Positions 1-6,002 of a stretch of 9,299 nucleotides of DNA are shown piece after piece; the first letter of the stretch is position 1; each line of letters opens with the position of its first letter. Location of the stretch: NCBI GenBank assembly GCA_026195755.1, contig JAPHRL010000210.1, positions 1-9,299 on the forward strand, written 5' to 3'. Source of the stretch: Kangiella sp. (GTDB lineage: Bacteria > Pseudomonadota > Gammaproteobacteria > Enterobacterales > Kangiellaceae). Made by a program: the position numbers and the translations under genes. The notes below the pieces were generated by a model that saw nothing but the letters and a program-made list of their open reading frames with translations, was not told the DNA's origin and searched no databases.

Positions 1-1738
1 CATGCTGTTGCGGTGAACGCAGGTTACAAGGGTCTTTGAAAGTAATCCAAGGATGACCCGTTTCGAACAACATTGATAACATTTTGCGCCATAGAACATT
101 TGCAGGAATGGTCTTAGCGGTTTTGATCTTGCCGTATTTAGCCATTTCTTCGTAGTATTCGTAACGCTCTTCGAACTCTTTACCGTAAAGGTCGTGCAAA
201 TCAGGCACTTCGTTCGGGCTGAATAATGTCCAATCACCATCGGAGCTGACGCGTTTCAGGAACAAGTCAGGCACCCAGTTGGCAGAGTTCATATCGTGAG
301 TACGACGACGATCATCACCGGTGTTTTTACGCAGCTCAAGGAATTCCTCGATATCAATGTGCCAGGTTTCAAGGTAAGCACAGACCGCGCCTTTACGCTT
401 GCCGCCCTGGTTGACTGCAACTGCAGTGTCGTTAGCCACTTTCAAGAAGGGCACAACACCTTGTGATTTGCCGTTAGTGCCTTTGATGTAAGCTCCAAGG
501 CCACGTACTGGCGTCCAGTCGTTACCTAAACCACCGGCAAATTTTGACAATAGGGCGTTATCTTTAATCGCGCCGTAAATGCCGTCGAGGTCATCAGGAA
601 CATTGGTCAGGTAGCAGCTTGAAAGCTGAGGACGCAAAGTACCTGAGTTGAATAGAGTAGGAGTTGAGCTCATATAGTGGAATGTAGATAGCACATCATA
701 GAACTCAATCGCACGCGCTTCACGATCATCTTCGTTGACCGCCAAGCCCATCGCCACACGCATCCAGAACACCTGAGGAAGTTCGATACGGACTTCGTCT
801 TTATGGATGAAGTAGCGGTCGAATAGCGTTTGAATGCCTAGGTAAGTAAACAGCATGTCACGCTCAGGCTTGATGGCATTAGCGATCTTGTCGAGATCAA
901 AGCTCAGAAGCTCTGGACTTAACAATTCATTTTCAACGCCAACGCTCAAGTAAGCCTTGAAGGCTTCTGGATAGATCGCGTTCATTTCACTTTGTGTGGC
1001 GCGTTTTGCAACACCGAGTTCTCTTAGAGCTTCAGAGCGAATGCTATCTAACAGTAAGCGAGCAGTTACGTAAGTATAGTTTGGCTCTTTCTCGATCATG
1101 GTACGAGCGGTCATGACCAATGCCTGGTAGGCGTCCTTAATAGCAACGCCATCGTACAAGTTACGCATGGTATCTTTAAGGATTTGGTCTGGTTCAACGT
1201 CAGACAGATCTTTACAGGCTTCAACCACAACCGTATGCAAACGTTCAACATCTAATGGGCGTTTACTACCGTCTTCAACCGTCACCATTACCTGATTGTC
1301 GCCAACCAGAGCATCAAGCTTGGCTGTGTCGCGAGCGGCGCGTTCGCGTGAACGTTCTTCACGGTATAACACATAAGAACGAGCGACTTTTTGTTCACCA
1401 TTACGCATCAAGGCCAGTTCAACCTGATCCTGGACGTCTTCAATATGGATGATACCGCCGCCAGGCATTCTGCGTTTGAACGCATCAGTGATTTGCTTGG
1501 TTAATTGACGTACCGTTTCGTGCACACGGCTGGAAGCTGCTGCTGCTCCACCTTCGACGGCTAGAAACGCTTTGGTCATGGCGACTTCGATCTTGCTGTC
1601 GTCATATGGCGTCACTTTTCCATTACGGCGAATAACCCGAATCTCACCTGGTTTGGTAGCTTCGATTTCCGGACGGGATGGTGTATTAGTTGGTGTTTTG
1701 GCAGCTGATTGTTCAGGTTTGCTGACTTCGGTTTCCAT
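1..1738 (-). CDS. nrdA: Class Ia ribonucleoside-diphosphate reductase, alpha (large) subunit, 5' part
   Basis: The enzyme reduces ribonucleoside diphosphates to deoxyribonucleotides in the cytoplasm, working with the diiron/tyrosyl-radical subunit NrdB. The reading frame runs from ATG at 1738 (GGAGGA ribosome site at 1742-1747) for 579 codons and leaves the window, so the C-terminal part is missing. Residues about 32-125 form an ATP-cone (RVIRRNGKVTPYDDSKI); residues about 148-238 form a second, diverged cone, the two-cone layout known from Pseudomonas NrdA. The barrel follows, with STPTLFNSGT and SSCYL, where the Cys near residue 375 should be one of the redox-active pair. Segments GGLGNDWTPVRGLG and WHIDIEEFLELRKN are typical of the family. 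The thiyl-radical cysteine motif (NLCxEI) would lie just beyond the missing end. nrdB would be expected downstream, outside the window. Identity is very secure; only the start residue and cone boundaries are approximate. Confidence 0.97.
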   Translation of the reverse strand, partial: METEVSKPEQSAAKTPTNTPSRPEIEATKPGEIRVIRRNGKVTPYDDSKIEVAMTKAFLAVEGGAAAASSRVHETVRQLTKQITDAFKRRMPGGGIIHIEDVQDQVELALMRNGEQKVARSYVLYREERSRERAARDTAKLDALVGDNQVMVTVEDGSKRPLDVERLHTVVVEACKDLSDVEPDQILKDTMRNLYDGVAIKDAYQALVMTARTMIEKEPNYTYVTARLLLDSIRSEALRELGVAKRATQSEMNAIYPEAFKAYLSVGVENELLSPELLSFDLDKIANAIKPERDMLFTYLGIQTLFDRYFIHKDEVRIELPQVFWMRVAMGLAVNEDDREARAIEFYDVLSTFHYMSSTPTLFNSGTLRPQLSSCYLTNVPDDLDGIYGAIKDNALLSKFAGGLGNDWTPVRGLGAYIKGTNGKSQGVVPFLKVANDTAVAVNQGGKRKGAVCAYLETWHIDIEEFLELRKNTGDDRRRTHDMNSANWVPDLFLKRVSSDGDWTLFSPNEVPDLHDLYGKEFEERYEYYEEMAKYGKIKTAKTIPANVLWRKMLSMLFETGHPWITFKDPCNLRSPQQH

Positions 1739-1841
1739 TATTCCTCCACAGACCTCTTTGCATTATTTGCCGATTGGCTGTTTTTTGTTCGTTTTTTGAC
1801 TGAGATTACAGAGAATCAACAAGTTAGACGAACTTCTTGAT

Positions 1842-1857
1842 TCACTATATATAGTTA
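1842..1857. promoter_or_regulatory. NrdR box 2
   Basis: TCACTATATATAGTTA contains the perfect palindrome ACTATATATAGT, with all ten core positions of the NrdR consensus CwAtATaTwG. It is separated from box 1 by 16 bp (centres 32 bp apart, three helical turns), the arrangement known for NrdR-controlled promoters. It lies a little downstream of the expected transcription start. Confidence 0.78.
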
Positions 1858-1873
1858 GTTGCTGTCGCAATGG

Positions 1874-1889
1874 ATACAAGATAGTGCGT
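1874..1889. promoter_or_regulatory. NrdR box 1 (promoter-overlapping)
   Basis: The sequence ATACAAGATAGTGCGT matches 12 of 16 positions of the NrdR consensus acaCwAtATaTwGtgt. It covers the -10 element of the nrdA promoter, so binding would block RNA polymerase. NrdR is the nucleotide-sensing repressor of ribonucleotide reductase genes in most bacteria. Confidence comes mainly from pairing with the second box 32 bp away. Confidence 0.7.
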
Positions 1890-1906
1890 TTTTTAACGCT
1901 TGGCAA
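1878..1906 (-). promoter_or_regulatory. nrdA sigma70-type promoter
   Basis: On the minus strand, TTGCCA (1901-1906, 5 of 6 to the -35 consensus) is followed after exactly 17 bp by TATCTT (1878-1883, 4 of 6 to the -10). Transcription would start near 1871, giving a leader of about 130 nt. The -10 lies inside the upstream NrdR-like box. The spacer also contains an inverted repeat GCGTT-N4-AACGC (1886-1899), which may be an extra operator or chance. Confidence 0.65.
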
Positions 1907-1928
1907 GAGTATATCTTGGGGAATTTTC

Positions 1929-1937
1929 TGTGGATAA
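1929..1937 (-). promoter_or_regulatory. DnaA box upstream of nrdA
   Basis: On the minus strand this reads TTATCCACA, a perfect match to the high-affinity DnaA box. It sits 22 bp upstream of the nrdA -35 element. In E. coli, DnaA is known to bind upstream of nrdAB and to link its transcription to replication, so the position makes functional sense. A weaker 7-of-9 match, TTACCCACC, lies further upstream at 1951-1959 in the same orientation. Confidence 0.7.
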
Positions 1938-2044
1938 ATTGTTAGCAAATGGTGGGTAAGTCGGGAGGCCTTGCGGGGCTTGGGCTTGCGCTGGATCAAG
2001 CGTTTTAAGTCACATTTGCATTTTTTTAAAATTGGTTAAAAATT

Positions 2045-3115
2045 TTACAAAGAAATGTGATCTGGATACACGATCAAGTGCTTCACATCCAGGTCGAACC
2101 CTATATCTTGTGATAGAGGATAGTCATGGTGGCTAGGAAAAATAGCCTTTAACTGTTCTCTATTCGCCAATTCCAGCTCATATTCGATGATCGCGCCTTT
2201 AAAGACCTTGTGAGTGACTTTTCCGCGCAGCGGGGAGTTCATATTGGGTTTAACGTCATCGGGGCGCATCAGCACCAGAACGTGGTCATTGGGCGCAAAT
2301 GTTTGACCATTGGCGATGGTGAAATTACCGAGCACGGTATTGACGTGTTGATGATCGGAAATTTGGCCTGCGATGAAATGCCCTTCGCCAATAAAGGAAG
2401 CGATTTGCGCATCTACGGGTTTGTGGTAGAGGTTATAGGGCGTATCCCACTGTAACAATTTGCCTTGATGCATCACACCAATGTAGTCGGCCATGGCAAA
2501 AGCTTCTTGTTGATCATGAGTGACTAGCAAGCTAGCAATATTCTGCTCTTTTAAAAGGCCTTTGAGTTCCCGCGCCAATGAGCGGCGAAGGTGTGTATCC
2601 AGGCTGGAAAAAGGTTCGTCCAATAAAATCAATTGAGGGCGCGGGGCGATACTGCGGGCTAGGGCAACGCGTTGTTGTTGACCACCGGACAACTGATGGG
2701 GATAACGCTTCTCCATAGCTTCCAGGCCCACCAGCTCCAGACACTCCTGCACCCGTTCACGTCGTTCTTTTCGCGTCAGATGGCGTAAACCAAAGGCCAC
2801 GTTATCGAAGATATCTAAATGAGGGAAGAGAGCATGGTCCTGAAATACTAAGCCCAAATGACGTTTTTCAGGCGGTAGGGCGAAATCGGGTTTCGAACAG
2901 AACTGCCCATGAATACTGATAAAGCCTTCATAAATCGGCTCGAGCCCGGCGACCGCTCGTAATAGAGTTGTTTTTCCGCAACCACTGGGACCTAAAAGAC
3001 AGGCACTATCACCTGCTTTGAGCTTAAAACTGATATGGTTAACAATGACTTGTTCGCCGTGGCGACACTGAACATTGTCCAGTTGCAGGATAGGGTGCTC
3101 GCTAAATTCGCTCAT
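2045..3115 (-). CDS. ABC transporter ATP-binding protein, FbpC/PotA-like (probable iron uptake)
   Basis: A 356-residue cytoplasmic ATPase that would energise an inner-membrane importer. It shows Walker A GPSGCGKTT (42-50), Q-loop Gln92, signature LSGGQQQR (142-149), Walker B LILLDEP (162-168), D-loop SSLD (170-173) and the H-loop His200 in VTHDQ. The C-terminal part (about 240-356) fits the TOBE-type regulatory region of the CUT1/MOI-like group that includes FbpC, PotA and CysA; the length matches FbpC. No permease or binding-protein gene lies next to it, so it must work with partners encoded elsewhere. Iron(III) is the favoured substrate because a good Fur box lies 33 bp upstream of the start; spermidine/putrescine or another substrate is not excluded. 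The only suitable start is ATG 3115, and no strong Shine-Dalgarno site precedes it. Confidence 0.85.
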   Translation of the reverse strand: MSEFSEHPILQLDNVQCRHGEQVIVNHISFKLKAGDSACLLGPSGCGKTTLLRAVAGLEPIYEGFISIHGQFCSKPDFALPPEKRHLGLVFQDHALFPHLDIFDNVAFGLRHLTRKERRERVQECLELVGLEAMEKRYPHQLSGGQQQRVALARSIAPRPQLILLDEPFSSLDTHLRRSLARELKGLLKEQNIASLLVTHDQQEAFAMADYIGVMHQGKLLQWDTPYNLYHKPVDAQIASFIGEGHFIAGQISDHQHVNTVLGNFTIANGQTFAPNDHVLVLMRPDDVKPNMNSPLRGKVTHKVFKGAIIEYELELANREQLKAIFPSHHDYPLSQDIGFDLDVKHLIVYPDHISL

Positions 3116-3147
3116 AGATGGTGAATTATCTGCCCTTAACAGTGCCT

Positions 3148-3168
3148 AATTGAAACTAATTCTCATTT
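3148..3168. promoter_or_regulatory. Fur box upstream of the ABC ATPase gene
   Basis: Read on the minus strand it begins AAATGAGAATTAGTTTC, which fits 16 of the 18 fixed positions of the 21-bp gammaproteobacterial Fur consensus. It lies 33-53 bp before the ATPase start codon. The same motif recurs upstream of bfd and bfr. Fur with Fe(II) would repress this gene when iron is plentiful. Confidence 0.65.
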
Positions 3169-3259
3169 AGTAACGCATTGTAGCGACAAGAATTCCGATT
3201 GCATAGATGCAGATCAAGATTTCTTGCGATTAACGGTGCTCATCGCCCTTGAAAAGCGT

Positions 3260-3265
3260 TATAAT
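3260..3265 (+). promoter_or_regulatory. grxD promoter -10 element
   Basis: TATAAT is a perfect -10 hexamer 55 bp before the grxD start codon. The 17-bp-spaced -35 position (3237-3242, TGCTCA) is poor, so the promoter may need an activator, perhaps at the palindromes just upstream. Confidence 0.5.
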
Positions 3266-3319
3266 CGCCGCCATCTGATACAGGGTCGGGCGCCCCATTA
3301 ACAAATTTCGAGGTTTTAC

Positions 3320-3649
3320 ATGAGCGACACTATTGAGCAAATCAAACAACAGATTGCAGACAACAAAGTTTTAATTTACATGAAAGGTTCACCGAAACTA
3401 CCGATGTGTGGTTTCTCAGCTCAAGCAGTACAGGCGTTGATGCAGTGTGGCCATGAATTTGCCTATGTTGATATTTTGCAAAATCCAGATATTCGCGCAG
3501 AGCTTCCAAAATACGCTAACTGGCCAACTTTCCCACAGTTGTGGGTTGATGGTGAGCTATTGGGCGGTTGTGACATCATTCTAGAGATGTTCCAACAGGG
3601 TGAGTTACAAGAAGCTCTTAATGAGTCTTATGGTACCCAGCCTGAGTAA
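3320..3649 (+). CDS. grxD: Monothiol glutaredoxin, Grx4 type
   Basis: A 109-residue cytoplasmic single-domain protein of the CGFS monothiol glutaredoxin class. These proteins bind a glutathione-ligated [2Fe-2S] cluster as dimers and pass it to client proteins, often with BolA partners. The CGFS active site is at residues 30-33, preceded by the conserved MKGSP (21-25) and followed by WPTFPQLW and GGCDI, which bind glutathione. Length matches E. coli GrxD (about 115). The start ATG 3320 has GAGG at 3310-3313. Transcription ends at the hairpin 33 bp downstream. Its place among iron-storage and iron-uptake genes fits its role in iron-sulfur handling. Confidence 0.96.
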   Translation: MSDTIEQIKQQIADNKVLIYMKGSPKLPMCGFSAQAVQALMQCGHEFAYVDILQNPDIRAELPKYANWPTFPQLWVDGELLGGCDIILEMFQQGELQEALNESYGTQPE

Positions 3650-3681
3650 AACATCGTTTTACCCAAACAGCTAATATGATT

Positions 3682-3708
3682 AAATGCCGCTATATGCGGC
3701 ATTTTTTT
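3682..3708 (+). terminator. Rho-independent terminator of grxD
   Basis: A perfect 9-bp stem, AAATGCCGC paired with GCGGCATTT, closes a 5-nt loop and runs into seven T residues (3702-3708). It follows the grxD stop by 33 bp and ends 14 bp before the next gene's start codon, so the next gene needs its own promoter or readthrough. Confidence 0.9.
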
Positions 3709-3722
3709 ATGGAAGGAAAAAT

Positions 3723-4433
3723 ATGGAACACAATAAGCACATAGCACTGTTTGTCGATGCGGATAATGCTTCGAGCAAATATTTCGATTTGATTTTATCG
3801 GACCTTGCTAACCATGGCATGGTCATTATTCGCAAGGCCTATGGCAACTGGAAAAATGCTAACCTGAAAGGCTGGGAAGATATTCTATTAGAGTTTGCCA
3901 TTCAGCCAATTCAGCAATTTGATTTAACTAAAGGAAAGAACGCAACTGATCTGGCAATGGCCATTGATGTGATGGATGTTCTGTATGGAAAGGATGTTGA
4001 TGTCTTTTGCCTGGTCACTTCCGATTGTGATTTTACTCCTTTGGCCACCCGTCTTATTAACGAAGGCAAGCTGGTTTTTGGTTATGGCGAAACCAAGACC
4101 CCCGATGCTTTTCGCAATGCCTGTACCCGGTTTTTAGAATTGGGTGCCAAGCTGGACAATACAGAAGTTTCGAAATTCTCTCCGAGTAAGCTTAAGCAAG
4201 ATACCAAACTTATCGAACTTATCAGGAACGCTATTGAAATGACTTCGGATGATGATGGCTGGGCTTCATTAGGTCCTATCGGCTCTTTTATAGCTAACAA
4301 ATCATCGATTGATATTCGCAATTACGGTTATAAGAAGTTAAGCGATCTGATTAAGGTTATTGATTTGTTTGAGACCAAATCTTTTGGCACCAACTTGAAG
4401 GTTAGAGATAAGAAGCAAAAGAGCGGTAAATAG
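3723..4433 (+). CDS. NYN-domain putative ribonuclease with C-terminal LOTUS/OST-HTH-like domain
   Basis: A 236-residue soluble protein. Residues about 6-140 form a NYN domain (PIN-like nuclease fold, formerly DUF88/LabA-like), with the expected acidic residues: Asp12 and Asp14 in FVDADN, Asp76 in KNATD, Asp82 in AID, and Asp101/Asp103 in TSDCDF. These would coordinate metal for RNA cleavage. Residues about 160-230 resemble the winged-helix LOTUS/OST-HTH RNA-binding domain that often follows NYN domains. The frame extends upstream to 3684, but that ATG is inside the grxD terminator hairpin; ATG 3723, preceded by GGAAGGAA (3711-3718), is the real start. Its stop is one base before the next gene. 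No dedicated promoter is evident between the terminator and the start, so expression may rely on readthrough or on a start site upstream of the hairpin. Substrate is unknown. Confidence 0.88.
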   Translation: MEHNKHIALFVDADNASSKYFDLILSDLANHGMVIIRKAYGNWKNANLKGWEDILLEFAIQPIQQFDLTKGKNATDLAMAIDVMDVLYGKDVDVFCLVTSDCDFTPLATRLINEGKLVFGYGETKTPDAFRNACTRFLELGAKLDNTEVSKFSPSKLKQDTKLIELIRNAIEMTSDDDGWASLGPIGSFIANKSSIDIRNYGYKKLSDLIKVIDLFETKSFGTNLKVRDKKQKSGK

Positions 4434-4434
4434 C

Positions 4435-5109
4435 ATGAAAGTTATCGGCCATCGTGGCGCTATGGGGCTGGCTCCCGAAAATACTTTATTATCTTTTCGC
4501 AAAGCATTAGAGCTTGGAGTCGATGGTGTTGAGTTTGATGTGCAAAATATTGATGGTCATTTACTGGTCTTTCACGATGATACTCTGGAAAGAACGACCA
4601 ATGGCTCAGGCTTACTACTCGATCACTCAATAGACTATTTGCGTAGTCTTGATGCAGGGCAGGGCGAGAAGATTCCTTTGCTGCATGACGTCATTGAGCT
4701 GATTAATATCGATACTTTTATTAATATCGAACTCAAAGGATTGCGAACTGCTAGTCTGGTTATGGAATTGGTGAAAATGCTCGATAAAGACCGGTATAAA
4801 AAAGAAAACTTTATTATCTCGTCGTATTTGTACTCTGAGTTATTTTTGGTACGCCAACTTGATCCTGATATACAAATTGGTGTTATCGCTGATGAGTTAC
4901 CCGATGTCGCATTGAGCTTTGCACGCGATGTCAACGCCTATAGTTTTCATCCAAGTTTAAGCCTGGTTAGCAAGGAGCTTGTGGAAAAAGTACATGAGGA
5001 AGGGATGTTGCTTTACGTCCATACTGTGAATGACCCTGACAATATTGCTAAAGTGAAAGCGATGGGTGTTGATGGTATCTTTACCGATTATCCCGATAGA
5101 GTTAGGTAG
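4435..5109 (+). CDS. Glycerophosphodiester phosphodiesterase, cytoplasmic (UgpQ-like)
   Basis: A 224-residue GDPD-family enzyme, predicted to hydrolyse glycerophosphodiesters (from phospholipid turnover) to glycerol 3-phosphate and an alcohol. It has the signature GHRG (5-8), PENT (14-17), Glu33 and Asp35 in VEFDV, the catalytic His47 in FHDD, and Glu99/Lys101 in NIELKG. C-terminal features VHTVND and DGIFTDYPD are also typical. There is no signal peptide, so it is cytoplasmic like UgpQ rather than periplasmic like GlpQ. Its ATG lies one base after the NYN gene's stop and has no strong Shine-Dalgarno site, pointing to translational coupling in a two-gene operon. No ugp transport genes are nearby, so I leave the symbol empty. 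Confidence 0.92.
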   Translation: MKVIGHRGAMGLAPENTLLSFRKALELGVDGVEFDVQNIDGHLLVFHDDTLERTTNGSGLLLDHSIDYLRSLDAGQGEKIPLLHDVIELINIDTFINIELKGLRTASLVMELVKMLDKDRYKKENFIISSYLYSELFLVRQLDPDIQIGVIADELPDVALSFARDVNAYSFHPSLSLVSKELVEKVHEEGMLLYVHTVNDPDNIAKVKAMGVDGIFTDYPDRVR

Positions 5110-5169
5110 CTTTAGGGGAAGCCCGTGGTGAATGACATGAAGTCAGAGTGGTGCTTAAAGAAGCCTCAT

Positions 5170-5196
5170 AAAAAAGGGCAGCAGTTGCTACCCTTT
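5170..5196 (-). terminator. Rho-independent terminator of bfr (weakly bidirectional)
   Basis: On the minus strand an 11-bp stem (AAAGGGTAGCA with TGCTGCCCTTT, one U-G wobble) has a 2-base apex and a tail of six T residues; in practice the loop will open to four. It starts 17 bp past the bfr stop. On the plus strand the wobble becomes a C-A mismatch with a short T run, so it may also stop transcripts from the phosphodiesterase gene, less efficiently. Confidence 0.82.
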
Positions 5197-5213
5197 GTTC
5201 GAAAAGCTCTCGA

Positions 5214-5693
5214 CTAATTTCCGCCTTCCTTCATTTTTTCAGCCAGATAATTTTGTATACCGATTGTATCAATCAAACTTAATTGAGTTTCCAACCAGTC
5301 GACGTGTTCTTCTTCACTTTCAAGAATGTGATTGAGAAGATCGCGACTAACATAATCACGAACTTCTTCACAGTACTTGATGCCATCGCGTAAGTCTGGA
5401 ATCGCATCAAGCTCTAAAGCTAAATCACACTCCAGCATCTCTTTGGTATTTTCACCGATGCGTAAACGGCCCAAGTCTTGTAGATTGGGTAGGCCTTCCA
5501 AAAACAGAATACGCTCAATCAGCATATCCGCATGCTTCATCTCATCAATCGATTCTTCGTACTCATGATCGGCCAGCTCTTTTAAGCCCCAATCCTTGTA
5601 CATGCGCGCATGCAAAAAATATTGATTGATAGCAACTAATTCATTGCCCAATGCTTGGTTAAGAATTTCTATAACTTTTGCGTCGCCTTTCAT
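5214..5693 (-). CDS. bfr: Bacterioferritin
   Basis: A 159-residue subunit of the 24-mer haem-containing iron-storage shell, which oxidises Fe(II) and stores it as a mineral core. All expected residues are present: ferroxidase ligands Glu18, Glu51, His54, Glu94, Glu127 and His130, and the haem-ligating Met52. It is strongly similar throughout to E. coli Bfr ([31 protein letters not shown]). The frame is open for 20 more codons upstream, but MKGD at 5693 matches the family start and length; the extension runs through the -10 promoter element and is probably not translated. Translation signals are weak (GGAT about 9 bases before the start). It lies downstream of bfd in the same direction, separated by about 760 bp. 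Confidence 0.97.
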   Translation of the reverse strand: MKGDAKVIEILNQALGNELVAINQYFLHARMYKDWGLKELADHEYEESIDEMKHADMLIERILFLEGLPNLQDLGRLRIGENTKEMLECDLALELDAIPDLRDGIKYCEEVRDYVSRDLLNHILESEEEHVDWLETQLSLIDTIGIQNYLAEKMKEGGN

Positions 5694-5728
5694 TGTTTTT
5701 AATCCGATAGTTAAGAATGTATTCAACG

Positions 5729-5757
5729 ATTGTACGACTTTGACCTGGATCAAGCAA
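5729..5757 (-). promoter_or_regulatory. bfr proximal promoter (P1)
   Basis: On the minus strand TTGCTT (5752-5757) and TACAAT (5729-5734, 5 of 6 to the -10) are spaced by exactly 17 bp. Transcription would begin near 5722, giving a leader of about 29 nt to ATG 5693. This supports the shorter bfr start. An FNR-like site fills the spacer. Confidence 0.55.
5740..5753. promoter_or_regulatory. FNR/Anr-like box in the bfr promoter
   Basis: On the minus strand the sequence TTGATCCAGGTCAA matches 9 of 10 fixed positions of the FNR consensus TTGAT-N4-ATCAA. It is centred in the spacer between the -35 and -10 of P1, a position expected to repress rather than activate. This would lower proximal transcription of bfr without oxygen. 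One-site evidence only. Confidence 0.5.
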
Positions 5758-5782
5758 GTTTGAAGAGACGTAACTTATTGAA

Positions 5783-5812
5783 TTTAAATGTAAATTAGAA
5801 TGATTGCCAAAT
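5783..5812 (-). promoter_or_regulatory. bfr distal promoter (P2) with overlapping Fur-like box
   Basis: On the minus strand TTGGCA (5805-5810, 5 of 6) is followed after 16 bp by TTTAAA (4 of 6), in an arrangement closely parallel to the bfd promoter. The Fur-like site at 5792-5812 (AAATTAGAATGATTGCC and beyond) fits 14 of 18 fixed consensus positions and overlaps the -35 and spacer. It is the weakest of the three Fur-like sites here. Confidence 0.45.
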
Positions 5813-6002
5813 GGTATGAGTTCTTATTTGAGAGTGGTTGTTGAAAAAAAATATTATGGAGTGGTATATAAAATTAAGTTATCAGTCTTAAGAACTATTA
5901 GTCGACTCAGACTGAGTAGCTAAGTTTAGCACCAATAAACCCCTTTTGATTGAGTTGAGTAGTAGCCAAGACATAGCAATTCAAATCTGTGACTGATAGG
6001 AA
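5813..6002. other. AT-rich intergenic segment
   Basis: This 190-bp stretch lies between the bfr promoters and the hairpin-rich element. I see no gene. It contains a small hairpin, ACTCAG-A-CTGAGT, at 5905-5917 and long A/T runs. Nothing else is recognisable. Confidence 0.4.

Larger units (their letters stand above)
1739..2044. promoter_or_regulatory. nrdA control region (306 bp without a gene)
   Basis: This stretch separates nrdA from the 3' end of the ABC ATPase gene; both genes run on the minus strand. It holds the nrdA leader, a promoter, two NrdR-like boxes and a DnaA box, listed separately. The 78-codon open frame crossing 1763-1999 on the minus strand runs straight through these sites, has low-complexity content and no family resemblance, so I do not call it a gene. 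Next to the ABC gene stop, an AT-only 7-bp stem (2027-2033 with 2041-2047) has no U-tract on the minus strand, so I see no convincing terminator for that gene. Confidence 0.75.
3116..3319. promoter_or_regulatory. Divergent intergenic region between the ABC ATPase gene and grxD
   Basis: These 204 bp must carry promoters for both genes. The Fur box is near the ATPase side. On the grxD side are two small perfect palindromes, GCATAGATGC (3201-3210) and CAAGATTTCTTG (3215-3226), 34 to 59 bp upstream of the grxD -10. I do not recognise their regulator. Confidence 0.5.

Noticed and set aside
1763..1999. 78-codon open frame on the minus strand upstream of nrdA
   Set aside because: It runs through the DnaA box, promoter and NrdR boxes of nrdA, has no ribosome site that stands out and no family features.
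1986..1999. Second FNR-like site upstream of nrdA (TTGATCCAGCGCAA on the minus strand)
   Set aside because: It matches 8 of 10 positions but is about 120 bp upstream of the expected start and beyond the normal activating positions.
2011..2059. Terminator for the ABC ATPase gene formed by CACATTT/AAATGTG and an inner AT stem
   Set aside because: The outer arms enclose a very large loop, the inner stem is pure A/T, and the minus strand carries A rather than T residues after it.
3684..3722. Upstream ATG giving a 13-residue extension of the NYN protein
   Set aside because: This ATG is within the stem of the grxD terminator, and the next ATG at 3723 has a good ribosome site and begins the conserved domain.
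5694..5753. 20-residue N-terminal extension of bacterioferritin
   Set aside because: The extension covers the -10 and FNR-like box and is not seen in the family; MKGD at 5693 is the standard start.
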